This document shows positions 24,701 through 34,885 of a DNA stretch of 64,000 nucleotides, one piece after another. The position numbers and the translations under genes were made by a program. Source of the stretch: Nemertoderma westbladi (taxonomy: Eukaryota; Xenacoelomorpha; Nemertodermatida; Nemertodermatidae); assembly GCA_032718475.1 (NCBI GenBank), contig JAUCBJ010009099.1, positions 16,612 through 80,611 of the forward strand. The letters are read 5' to 3'. The notes under the pieces are model-generated. The model had not been told where the DNA came from, ran no database searches, and worked only from the letters and a program-made list of their open reading frames with translations. Position 1 is the first letter of the stretch. The number at the start of each line of letters is the position of its first letter.

Positions 24701-25675
24701 GTAGCCGACGGTAAAGTGGGTCTTCCAACCCCCGAACAACGGAAACCGCGGACGAATTGTTACGTCCACGGAGTCGCTCTGCTCCCACAGATTCGACGTG
24801 GAGATGTTACCGATTTCGTCCCGGTAGTAAACGTCTTTCGCCAACGCCGGGAGAATCATCTTAAACTCCTTGAAAGCGGACAAGGTCTCCTGGGAACGTT
24901 GGTAGTCATAACGACTGAAGGTTCCTTTGAGAGTCGCTCCACTGTGCAGGAAGTTAAAGGTCTCCTCGACGGCGATGTTACCCCAGTGAGAGACTTCGAT
25001 GACGCGTTGCATATCAGTGATAGTGATGAAGGCTTTGTTGTTCTCGTAGTGGATGGTGAGAGGCTGATGGGAGAAGGGTTCTACATCTACGTAGGGACCG
25101 TATGTGATGAGGTTCTCTGATTGGGAAGTGGGATCCAGACGGGAGAATGTTTCAGTCTTCGTGGGGACTGGTAGATTGGCCGTGGTTGTTACTGACTTGG
25201 TTTTGTACGGAGAGTAGAAGTAGTAGTTGCCGGTGTATAGGACTAGTTGGCGTTCCGATTGACGGATGCTGGTAGGATAAGGGCGCAGGTTGTGGCTGTA
25301 AACCAAGGTCGCTTCTATCTTTGTCGAGTCGCCGGAGATTAGCGGCTTCTCCAAGGTCACCTCGACTCCGCTCTTATCTGCCTCGAGAGTTACTCGTTTG
25401 ACTGGAAGTTCCACGGTTTCATCGCCGTTGTCGGTTGCGGTCGCCCCGAAGAAAGCGAGATTCTCGTCCAGATTTGGATCTAAGCCCAATACGTAGGAGT
25501 CAGTTGGTTTAGAGCCGAGGTTCTCTATGGTGATGGTCGATGTTATCTTAACTAACTGAGAGGAGAGATCAATGGCCCGTTCCACTTTCCTGTTGATGAG
25601 ATTTTCATTATTGGGCAAACCGAAAACTAACGTGGAAGTTAGTCCAGCGCACAACAACAATTGCAGCATCATCAT
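21761..25675 (-). CDS. RPN1: Ribophorin I, oligosaccharyltransferase subunit 1
   Basis: Two exons, 25675-24590 (362 codons) and 22456-21761 (231 codons plus stop), join in phase 0 into about 593 residues; human RPN1 has 607. Exon 1 starts with a hydrophobic signal peptide (LQLLLCAGLTSTLVFG) followed by the lumenal domain and ends DHVFDDYVVDRLEVK. Exon 2 resumes with VILPERVGDIEV, then TYLDTVGRPVVV, and carries the single membrane span VTALYVFFLLVIIYVRLDFS and a cytosolic helical tail ending KIDHLTGQL. Family knowledge: ribophorin I is a type I ER membrane subunit of the oligosaccharyltransferase that N-glycosylates nascent proteins beside the translocon. The donor is AAG/GTAAGT at 24589 and the acceptor CTGCCCAG at 22457. 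The intron consists almost wholly of a minisatellite derived from the exon 1 boundary. Confidence 0.95.
22482..22488 (-). promoter_or_regulatory. Candidate branch point of the RPN1 intron
   Basis: On the gene strand TACTAAT lies about 25 bases upstream of the acceptor AG. It resembles the branch-point consensus and sits outside the minisatellite in the short unique 3' part of the intron. This is inference from the motif only. Confidence 0.4.
22526..24609 (-). repeat. RPN1 intron minisatellite made of duplicated 5' splice sites
   Basis: Some 75-80 units of 25 bp, or 28 bp with an extra TGG on the gene strand, are in tandem. On the gene strand each unit contains AGGTCAAGGTAAGTGGATC, which is the end of exon 1 (coding E-V-K) plus the donor GTAAGT and the first intron bases. 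The last ~20 bp of exon 1 itself (24590-24610) form the first unit; its coding sense DRLEVK is conserved in the family, so exon sequence is the likely source. A minority of units have damaged donors (GGGAAG, GGTTAG or CTTAAG forms). Longer-range duplication is visible from rare variants: an AGTGTCCAACTGATCC form recurs at about 22990, 24060 and 24410, and an AAGTTGACCTCCAGCC form at about 23174 and 23974. Confidence 0.95.
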
Positions 25676-25803
25676 GTTTGATAATAAAAAAGAGACAGAT
25701 AAGAGATAACACCACTAAAAATGTAACGTAGGCCTACTAATTGCTAGCTAACGTAAAACTTAATCCTGTAGCTGTGTAGTGTGTATGTGTAGTGTACCGG
25801 CTG

Positions 25804-27327
25804 ACCGGTGTAACAGAGAATCCCCATCCATTCCCGGTTAAAATTACATACCGGCAGGCGGCAGACCAGTCAGTCAGTACCGGTACCTGTATTCAGGTAG
25901 TGTATTCTCACTCCCGGCATCCGGAGTGTATTTTCCCTAGTCTATTTTAAGCTTAACCCCTTCCAGCTCAAGTGAAAAATTTCCCCTGCATTTATCAATT
26001 TTTACTCTGTGCAAATCCATCCCCGGTTACTACTACTAGCCTACTAATACTAGAAATCCATCCCTGTTTAAAGTTCCCTCGTGTATTCTCACTCCCGGTG
26101 TATTTTTTGCATCTTTCACAGTACCGGCTAACCGGTCCGGTACCTACTTTACTATATACAAATCTCTGACAGCTCGTGTGTTTGTCTGTGTACTAGACTG
26201 CTAGTGCTAGAGCAGTAGAGGTATCTGTGGTCGTCTGTTCGCTTAACTCTGTAACTGTAGGCTTATATCTGTAGGCTTCCTCTGTATATATCTGTATAGT
26301 AACGGATACCATCACAAACTATGCTCCAAAGCTAACTGCTGGCGTCCCCAAGATGATTGCCATTGTCGGCTCTGTAATTCTCCAGCAAGAATTGAACAGG
26401 CTCAGGTCTGCTCTGCGCTTCCACAAAACACACCTGCTTTCAAACTCGCAGTCCATCTTAACAGCCTTGATCTATGTGTTTAATCTATGTTTTCTTTAAG
26501 TATGTTTTATTTATTTATTTATAATTTTACTGTGCTAATTTTAACAATCCGATGCGGATTAAATTACAGCTCATCATCATATCTGTATATCGCATTTAAA
26601 TTAAATTGAAATTTAAAATATCATGGGCTGTGTCTGTGATCGTGTGATAGGGGTAAGAATACACTGAGGGTGGTTAAATTTCACTAAAAAATCACTCAGG
26701 ACCCAGAGTACAGGAGTACGGTAGTTCAGTAGTTACACCCCCGGCTGCCCTGCTGCCCGGTAAAACAGTAAATATACCCAAGTAAATTCAGTCAGGAACA
26801 CTGGTCACAATATTTCCAATTTACAGCCAGAATGTGTCCGCGGAAAACGCTCTCGGAGTGAAATTTCTCCATAGAAAACAATGCTAAATTTCATTTGAAA
26901 ACCGGCAGTGAAATTTTAACATTGGCATTCTAAAAATTATGCCATTAGAATCGCCATAAAATTCTGTATAAATTAATTTGAGAATTAGAATCTCATCGGT
27001 GGGATAACTATCATAATATTAAAAATAAAAATGTGCCCAGCTTCTGCTTTGAGTACTAGCAACTAGCTGACTAGTGGAGTTACAGAGTTACAGCCAAAAT
27101 ATGTCCGGAAATATAATCGCAGCCTGTGAAGGACAAATAGTGGATGCACGGACACTTTCTGGCTGTGAATATGTGGACAATTTTTGGCTGAGCTTCAGTC
27201 AGAAAGTAACCAGTGTTCCTAACTGAAATTCTAACCCGGCTGCGGCTGCCCGGGGGTGAAAATACACTAGGGAATTTTTACCCGGGGGTCAACGTTTGGG
27301 GGAGTGGAAATTATCTGCTACACCGGT
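25804..27327. mobile_element. TIR DNA transposon, ACCGGTGTA family, full copy
   Basis: The ends are inverted repeats: ACCGGTGTAACAGAGAAT on the left and, read inward from the right, ACCGGTGTAGCAGATAAT. Sub-terminal blocks of the type GGTGAAAATACACTAGGGAA occur near both ends. A second, internally shortened copy lies inverted at about 54127-54570, and the interior landmarks (a GGGGTAAGAATACACTGAGG block and a CTGTGGTCGTCTGT block) correspond. No transposase frame is visible. A segment near 26340-26580 ending in GATTAAATTACAGCTCATC looks like an inserted LINE 3' end, but I could not confirm that. Confidence 0.72.
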
Positions 27328-28799
27328 AGGCTGGTAGCAGCAGGCAGGCAGGGTAATGCTACAGTTATCCCAGCAGCCAGTATGCTAGGCTAGTCCTGTC
27401 TGCCTGTAGTCTCTAGTACTAGCAGTCTAGTACGGTCAGGCGGGACTGCAGTAACAGCTTAGCAAACTACAGTCCTGCAGTCTGACAGTAACAGTACAGC
27501 AGTCAGGCAGTAGTACGGTACCGGTACATCTGTTTGTCACTGTCATTGTAGTACCGTATAGTACCAGAGTACAGCAGTACCGGCCCGGCAGTAATATTTT
27601 GTAATACACTAATATTGAATAGGCCTATGTCTGTATGTACGGTACCTGGCTGCCTGGGTACGTTTTAGTACGTTTATCTACTACATACTGGCATAACTGC
27701 AGTACCTACTGATCTATCGGTCTGCCGGCAGCGGGTAAAACTACACGCGGCGCCGCGGCAGCCGGTAACACTTTACATGTACACTGTCTGACTGTAGGGG
27801 TAGGCTACTGCTGTACCTGTGACTGTATCCAGGTATCATGAACAGTCTGGGGTCTGGCAACTGGGGTACTGGCAGACTCTAGACTGCCAGACTGGAAATG
27901 CAGAGAATTCAATGTAATCAATCATATGCAATATTTACTTTCAATTTACAATCTTTCAATTTACGGCAGTCATGCAGTTGTATGTCTTTTCCCGGTATAC
28001 TGTATGTATAGGGATAAATACAGAAATATAAATATTTTTTACTGTAACGCAAAAACCCAATTGGGGTGTCGTTTCAGGTTTCTCATAGGCCTTTAGGGTT
28101 AATGTTAAATTAATATCTTGTAATAAATTAATACATTTGCCTCTACCACGCAATCTTCAAATATTAGCATGCTCCAATGCAGCGTGCATTAAGAATGATA
28201 TGCCGGCTATCGACCAAATTGCGCCGCCACAACTCAATAACCCCCATGAATTTCGCGAGATTATCCGCATCTTCAAAGTCAGTGTCCTTTATGAGGCGTC
28301 GCAAGAAAGTCATGGACTGTCTCCACCAAGCTTATTTTCTCAACGGGGCTGCCAAAGCACAATATTGTACACAGGCTGGTCCTCACGGCGAAAGCAATGT
28401 CCTGCAAAGCGGAGGCGATTTTGTTTTCAAGTGTCAAGCTTTGGGAAAACAATGAGACACCTCCAATGTTATATAGTGTCTAGTTGGAGATGTGCGCATT
28501 TTACCTGACACAGTATAGGACTTACAATAAATAGCACATACTGTACACTGTTGTCAGCTGTGGTTTCGGCGTAGGGATTACACAGTACACCCGTCAAATA
28601 AAATTATATTTGCGTAACATGGTTTTTAACACAACCTACAGAATATACTGTACATAATATTCTTAAGCCGTAGTTTACTCCACCCCCCCCCCCCCCCCCC
28701 CTAACACTTTTTTTTAATGTCTTCAATTTCTACTGAAATTAAAATATTTTGATTTTATACAGTACAGTATGGGCTGTTAAAATATGGCTAAACATTTGT
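27328..28799. other. Intergenic, no supported gene
   Basis: This stretch is rich in short words such as GTACCGGTAC and CAGTAC. A GC-richer block at about 28170-28460 stays open in several frames on both strands, but none resembles a family I know; it may be a transposase relic. A C-run of about 20 lies near 28683-28701. Confidence 0.4.
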
Positions 28800-29570
28800 T
28801 CATTCGAAAAATTTTCCAATTTCCAGTCGCCCTCTAGCAGCATGAAACATGATTAGCGGTTAAAATGCTAACTAGTCATTCGAACTGAGGTAAAATTGGC
28901 TGAAACAAATTTTTTCGAATTACTGAGGTGAGCTCCACAAAAGTTATCGGTTAATATTTTTAGTTTTGCGTTTTTATGAAAATTTATTAATATTTATGAA
29001 AATGAAACAAAATTTTCACAAATTTTTGGTTGTAATCTGAAAAATTGTCTGTAAAAACGGAAATATAAAAATCCCAGCCGATAACTTAAATTAAAGAACT
29101 GCCGAAACCCTTTTGAATGAGCCAAACATATACAAATTTGGTTGATAATTGGCAGAAGAGTAGTCATTTGAAAGATGTCATTCCGAGATAATTGCCTTCA
29201 AAATTCCCGCCACAACTGGCTGTCTGTTGACTGGTTGGTTAATCATTTGTGACACGAAAGAAGCACATCACCGAGCTGAAATTTTTATTACGGGGGTTTT
29301 CTGGGTCGCTGATTTCTTTTACGATGTCAGTTTTAAGGTTTGGTGGAATCTAGTCTGTCTTTCTTACAATTTGAAGGACAGGCCGTCATGGAAAAACATC
29401 GATAATTAAAAGAGGTCTCGCTAAGCGGTTTTCAGATTTGAAATCCTGGCTCATTAAATTCTACTAAAAATGAAATAATAAAACAAAATATTTGAAATTC
29501 TTAAATGCCCCCATTTAAAAATGGGGCACTTATAAAAAAAAATTTCAGGGGGGGGGGGGGGGGGGGTGTG
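28800..29570 (+). repeat. Dispersed repeat, copy B
   Basis: The counterpart of the segment at 12050-12850, in the same orientation. Shared order: GAGATAATTGCCTTCAAA, a TGGTTGGTTAATC block, a GAAGCACATCACCG block, GGGGGTTTTCTGGG and GGAATCTAGTCTGTC. It ends near a G-run of about 18 at 29548. The copies are clearly diverged, so this is an old family. Confidence 0.6.
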
Positions 29571-30140
29571 TTACTCCGGCCTTAATGCACGCTGCATAGA
29601 GGTGGCAAAAATATTTTTGTCAAGCCAGAATCTCAATGTGCAGCTTCATTGCAGCAGTCCGATTATAGCATAGTACTTTCAGTTTCAGATTTGTCCGTTT
29701 ACATTTGATGATCTGGGACACCAACAATAACTTTATTGGGTATGTCGCTTATGTCTAATTGTAGGGGCAATACTACTAGTCAGCTGCAAATGTTGATCAA
29801 TCCCACCCTGAATGTAAAGCCACAAGTGCTAGTGGCCATTTACCTCTCGGAATTGGAACTTTGCAAGTTTGTTTCACCAATACCATAACATACAGCCTAC
29901 TATCACAGCCTAGTATATTAGTAGGCTGTGTATGAGTATATTACTAGTCCCTCGAATGGGTTGTTCTTCAACATTTTAGTTTCGTAAGGTATTCATTCAG
30001 TAGACCATAGTTTCCAAATGGATAGTGAAAGCTTATCTCAAAGTAGGAGAGCCTTTATCTAGGATATCAGGACAATTAGTCGCTGCTGGGTCAATACTAG
30101 GTTGTGAGGGACATAAAGATATTACAATACAATGATGGTA
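29571..30140. other. Intergenic, left flank of an LTR element
   Basis: No gene or recognised repeat was seen. Confidence 0.4.
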
Positions 30141-30271
30141 TGTAAAGGTTCTGACAAACTGTTTTATTATCTTCTCTCTAGTGGTATATAAATGAAACTG
30201 TAAGTGAGATTAGTAGATATATTTACATGCGCCATCCTGCGGTTGATATTAGTATTTGTATTAGTCTAACA
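30141..30271 (+). repeat. Left LTR
   Basis: 131 bp, TG...CA ends, almost identical to the right copy. Confidence 0.88.
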
Positions 30272-30446
30272 ATACCCCCTCGCAATGAATGATACTTGCA
30301 CTAACGTAACGCTAAGTTTGTATAACACACTCATGCAAATATATCTCGCGTAATTATTTAATAATATATATATCTAAATATGTATAGTGTATTGTTTTCC
30401 ACTTCTTAAAGTTTTTGTAACCGTATTAGTTCGTGGTGGATGATCT

Positions 30447-30926
30447 GTGTTCTGCGATACGGGTTGTATTATTTCTTCCCTTTCGATGTTTCCAGCAGAC
30501 ATTTCTAAAGAACCATTCGAAAATTTAGAAAAATCACTTACAAAATATTTCAGAAAAGGTAAATCAAAAGAAGTCGAAAGAAAACGATTCATACAAGCGA
30601 CTCAGACATCGGGAGAAAACATCACGGATTTCGCCAAACGTCTAAGAAATATTTCAAGAAATTGCGAATTTCAAGAAGCATTAGATGACCGTTTACGAGA
30701 ACAACTAATTGCTGGGGTACGAGACGAACATGTTGCAGCAGAACTAATACACGCGAAAGACATTTCATTTTCAGAAGCTTTGATTACAGCAAAAAATTAT
30801 GAAGAGGCATATAAAGTGGCACATCAGGTAGGAAACCAGAATTTGACACGTTTCGCGTCACTACACAAAGTTCAGGATTTCCGAAAGATAAATATCGCCA
30901 TACAAAGGAAGATCTCCTTCATATAA
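30447..30926 (+). CDS. Gag-like capsid fragment of the LTR element
   Basis: 159 residues that match the retrotransposon Gag (Ty3/Gypsy capsid) pattern: a KSLTKYFRKGKSKEVERKRF segment, then GENITDFAKRLR, then RLREQLIAGVRDEHV, near residues 30-90. A nucleic-acid-binding knuckle of the type CxxCxxxxHxxxxC lies downstream at 30970-31011, but in the +1 frame relative to this one. The coding region therefore carries a frameshift around 30885-30900 and is probably inactive, unless shifting is programmed. Family role: Gag forms the particle that packages element RNA. The N-terminal part usual in the family appears short. Confidence 0.75.
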   Translation: MFCDTGCIISSLSMFPADISKEPFENLEKSLTKYFRKGKSKEVERKRFIQATQTSGENITDFAKRLRNISRNCEFQEALDDRLREQLIAGVRDEHVAAELIHAKDISFSEALITAKNYEEAYKVAHQVGNQNLTRFASLHKVQDFRKINIAIQRKISFI

Positions 30927-31052
30927 ACCTTACAAATCTACAGAAAATTACAATCAATATTCTATAACATGTTATCGGTGTGGGAAACAAGGACACAAAT
31001 CAAACCATTGTCGACTAAATCCTACTCGCAGCGCCAATGTTGGATGGAAAGG

Positions 31053-31183
31053 TGTAAAGGTTCTGACAAACTGTTTTATTATCTTCTCTCGAGTGGTATA
31101 TAAATGAAACTGTAAGTGAGATTAGTAGATATATTTACATGCGCCATCCTGCGGTTGATATTAGTATTTGTATTAGTCTAACA
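31053..31183 (+). repeat. Right LTR
   Basis: 131 bp, preceded directly by the purine tract GGATGGAAAGG. Confidence 0.88.
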
Positions 31184-31237
31184 TACACTATATATACTAT
31201 GTGTATACTATACTCATGTACTATGTACATAGGTTAA

Positions 31238-31480
31238 ACTGAGCAACATCTGCACAAACGCCTCAACAAACACAGATCCTCCATCAAAGATGCCCGTAAA
31301 GGTCTCGACACGACAGATCCAGAGACACTCTTACTACAACACTTTGTCACCTGCCCCCTAGAGGACCTAACTATTACTTGCATTAAACAGTTCCGATCCC
31401 ATTACCGCCGTATTAACACCGAGTTTGTACTTATTAACCTACACAAAACTCCCCTTAACAAAGTCACCCCTGCGATGTAG
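31238..31480 (+). pseudogene. Penelope-like element fragment (GIY-YIG endonuclease C-terminal part)
   Basis: An 81-codon frame open from a stop at 31235 to a TAG at 31478. It contains HLHKRLNKHRSSIKDA, LLLQHFVTCPLEDLTITCI and NTEFVLINLHKTPLNKV. This matches the order seen at the C-terminus of Penelope-like retroelement proteins (LxxRLxxHRSxI, a QHF segment, then ExxLIxxLxTxxPxGLN). No reverse transcriptase precedes it, so the copy is truncated. The element starts immediately after the LTR element and may continue to the hammerhead-like motif near 31903. Confidence 0.55.
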
Positions 31481-32110
31481 CTATATCATTATGCCAACCT
31501 ACACCCCCCCCCCCCCCCCCCTCCCACCTCTAAAGTGTAAATACCCCCCACAAATAGGGCCCAATTTGACCTACCGGTACTAAGATAATTTCTTCCAGTC
31601 CCTGACTTCCAATCACCAGCTATTGTTTGTTAAACAAAAAGCTACATCCGTCAAGTTTTGCCTGATACCAACTTTCTCATTTCCTTCGTTTTGTACATAT
31701 ATAATTAATAACTATTATTGTTTATATGTATTAACATCCATAGATTGTATAAATTATTTATCCTGCTTAAATTACTTAATTATAAATCAATATTTTAATA
31801 CTATGTACTTTAACTATAATTACGCGTTCTGCCCATAGTTGTTTTATTTGTAAATTTACTTTGAATTTTATTTAATTTGGTTTTTTTAATGTTTAATATA
31901 TTCCGCTGAAGACACCCGAAACGGGCGAAATGCGCATACGGACATAAACTCTTTTATTTATATACGTGGCAAGACCCTCACCCCAGTTCTTCCCTCCAGC
32001 CCCCTGGAGGCTCAACATATAATTTGTGTAAGATGGCACATTACAGTGTGCTGATCTGAGTGGTCTGTTATACAACGAACATAGCAAGTAAAAATAATAC
32101 ACGAGGATCA
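31481..32110. other. 3' part of the Penelope-like element and flank
   Basis: A C-run of about 18 near 31504-31521, then A+T-rich sequence leading to the hammerhead-like motif. No further gene. Confidence 0.4.
31903..31941 (+). ncRNA. Hammerhead-ribozyme-like motif downstream of the Penelope fragment
   Basis: In order: CCG, the core CTGAAGA (31906-31912), a hairpin CCCG-AAA-CGGG (31915-31925), GAA (31927-31929), a tiny stem ATG/CAT, an unpaired A (31938) and CGG that can pair with the initial CCG. This is the topology of the type I hammerheads with very short stem III known from Penelope-like elements. The base pair next to the core in stem II (usually G-C) is not formed here, so activity is doubtful. 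The position 3' of a GIY-YIG fragment on the same strand supports the reading. Confidence 0.45.
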
Positions 32111-33421
32111 GGGGCGGTATTCATAAATGTGACTAACTAGGAACTTAGTCCTAGTCACATCAAGTTAGTAAGTGCTTGTACTAATTCGGTATTCAGAGAA
32201 GTTGGTGGTACTTATCACTAACGTAATTAGTACTTGTTGTTGCTAAACTCGTATTCATAGAATTTAGTCTTACTTAAGTTAGTATTAGCTGTAACTTAAA
32301 TTTCTAGTCACATGAAGATGTGACTAAGTTGGTAAGAACGCTTACTTATTCTATATTGGCCTTCCTACATACAGTATGGTTATTATGTTACTGACGACTC
32401 CGGCCACATGATACTCTCTCTTGTTTTTCTAGCATTCTCTGTTAATTGCAATTGTGTTATTGCAGAGAAACTGTCAAATGTAACGACATAAAGCTTCTTG
32501 TTTTTTAAACTAATATCCGACTTAAATTTCCAAATTTCAGCTCACATTCTTGAATGGTGAGATTGCTCCCGAACGGTCCGCGTCCGTTGAAAAATGTGTT
32601 TCGCTAAAGAATTCTACCATTCGCGAACTTTCGCAAGATAAAAAAGCGGTAGCGTTCCCACTACATTATTTTCCTCTCTATTACCGAATGTAAATAATGG
32701 TATTCGATAATGGTAGCCAATTGATTTATCGCCTTACTAAAAATATTAATTTTTCACTAAAATTTTAACAGGAAATCACTAAAATATTCAGTTTCCACTA
32801 AAATCTATTAATTAACATTAAATCTATTAATTATAAATTATTGCTAAAATGTGGGAAAGGGCAGCTTGCAGTGCTACGTTATTCGAACCTAAATAATGAA
32901 GGGATTTTATTACAAAAGGCCGTAACAGATTTATTTTTGATGAAAATATATTTTAGTGATAATCAAATTGAGTGGAGGAAATATATATTTGATAACGAAA
33001 AAAATTTACTGGAAAACAGGAATTGTTTCAGTGACCAATAAAATTAATGGGTTTAATGTAGGCAACCAATACTAGTAAAACAGTATACCACTAAATATAG
33101 ATAGTAACAATGTGTTGGCAAGCTGTATTAAATATAGAGACATGCCGGGCATAGCTACCGTCCTTAAGTTAAAACTGAAAGCTTTTCGATAAACATAAGT
33201 TAAAGTACCGGCACTGCTACTAATGGGCTAGAACTAAGTTTAGTAACAGTTTATGAATACTGATATTTTTTAAGGGCTAGTTGAAACTAAATTAAGTCAA
33301 TGCTCTTACTAAAATCAGTTGTTTTTAGTAACAGATAGCTCTTACTAAACATGGTTGCAGCTCTTACTAAAAGCTGTCACTAAGTAGCTGTAACTAACAC
33401 TAACTCTATGAATACCGCCCC
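32111..33421. mobile_element. TIR DNA transposon, GGGGCGGTATTCATA ends
   Basis: The left end is GGGGCGGTATTCATA and the right end is its exact reverse complement. Both sub-terminal regions are filled with CTTAGTA/TACTAAG words in both orientations. No transposase frame exists in the 1.3 kb. Matching target duplications are not visible in the flanks. The ends resemble those of the element at 16308-17805 (GGGGTGGTATGCACC), suggesting related families. Confidence 0.7.
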
Positions 33422-34885
33422 AGAACACTGAAGAGCACTTCAAATTTGTAACAGTACGAAACGGCCACAGAATAAACACTGAAAATTAAACTTTTAGTTT
33501 CAGTTCCATTTCAAAGTACTCGCCTAGCAGTAAACTCTTAGATGTGATATATGAATGAACATAATAATACACCAATCAACTTGTTGTTAATTAATACTAT
33601 CGTCGTTAAGTAATGTTACAATATCGGAATAAAGTAATAAATTTTGTTTTCGAAAACCCTTTTTCAATTACACCAGAAAATGTTCTTCCAATTGGATTTA
33701 AGTTTAAAGCAATCCGAGCAGTATTTAAATTTAAAATATTGTTTGCCGTTATTTTCTTTGAATAAAAACTGTTGGTTGTTCCAGGTGAACATCGAAACGC
33801 ATTCAATATTCTTTATATTTCTTCCCAAAACCATCGGCATTGTTAATCAATCAGCGACAAAACGAGAAACCAAATAAATACAGTAATATCTATAACATAA
33901 AACTTACAAATAAACACAAACATGTAAATAAGACGATAATTGCGCTTTACTATTTTGATAGAGTGATAAATATTATTAACTCGCAATTATTTAGCCCCAG
34001 TAATATTTTGCTAAATTTGGAAACGATTACGAATTACAATTTCAGTTATCGTTTCGACAAAGTGGGTAAATATTTCAGTTGCAATTCAGGAAAACTTCAT
34101 ATTCTAGAGCCCATATACTGTGTGAATGGTTTCCAGATTCCGAGCTCCAATTATTTGAAATGAAAGAAGTTTCCTGTATTAACTATAATTTAAACCCGTT
34201 GACCATTTAGGAGACGCGAAATATAATAATTCTGAAATATAATTCTGTAACACCAATGCCAATCACAAAATAATTGAGGCTCAAAAATAAATGTAAACGA
34301 AAAATTACACTCAGTGAAGAAGACAATTTGAATTAATTCGCAGTTATAAAATTGTTCGACAAGCTATAAAGATTTCCCGAAAATTAGAATAGAACAACTC
34401 AATTAATTGATTATTAACATAACAGTAGATTTCAGTCTTAGTTACTTATAATGTAGTTTTTCAGTTAGTCCTTGTCAAAGGAACCTAGTCTCTGGAACAA
34501 AAAACATTTTCAGTTGAATTTCACTCTTAGTCTAGAACGTGTACACTGTTCACGTAAATATTTTACGTGAGTGATATTATGTGTGTTATTATTATCGTGT
34601 GTGTGATATTATGATTGACTGCAATAATACCATCGTACTTACAATATTCAACATTTCTAATTGACATAATATTAATAAGAATTTAAACACTCATCAACAC
34701 TTAAGCGCAAAATAAAGCAAATTTAGATCTTAAAACATATTTCTCGCTTTGCATTAGATTAATTGAATACAGTCAGCCGCAATATTCTTCAAATTTAAAT
34801 AAATAAACTGTTGTTTCTTGTATTTAATATTTAAACAATTTAAAAATAAAATTCTTCGCTGTTACTCTTCCCACTTATGCAGCTT
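33422..34885. other. A+T-rich intergenic, 3' flank of UBR5
   Basis: It should hold the UBR5 3' UTR. A 107-codon plus-strand frame at 33840-34163 has no recognisable motif and A+T-driven composition; I do not call it a gene. Confidence 0.4.

Larger units (their letters stand above)
30141..31183 (+). mobile_element. Miniature Gag-only LTR retrotransposon
   Basis: Two 131-bp direct repeats (30141-30271 and 31053-31183) begin TGTAAAGGTTCTGAC and end TTAGTCTAACA, the TG...CA ends of long terminal repeats. I see a single difference between them. A purine-rich tract GGATGGAAAGG immediately precedes the right repeat, as a polypurine tract should. The 781-bp interior encodes only a Gag-type protein with a CCHC knuckle; there is no room for protease, reverse transcriptase or integrase. 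The 5 bp on each flank do not match, so no target duplication is seen. The layout matches the small non-autonomous TRIM or TR-GAG type elements. The Gag sequence points to the Ty3/Gypsy lineage. Confidence 0.85.

Noticed and set aside
24629-25120. Plus-strand frame opposite RPN1 exon 1
   Set aside because: Complement of conserved coding sequence, with no family resemblance.
28137-28508. Overlapping plus frames and a minus frame of 60-120 codons
   Set aside because: No recognisable domain in any frame; the signal is ambiguous between strands. Possibly a decayed transposase, so not called as a gene.
33840-34163. 107-codon plus-strand frame downstream of UBR5
   Set aside because: A+T-driven composition and no family match.
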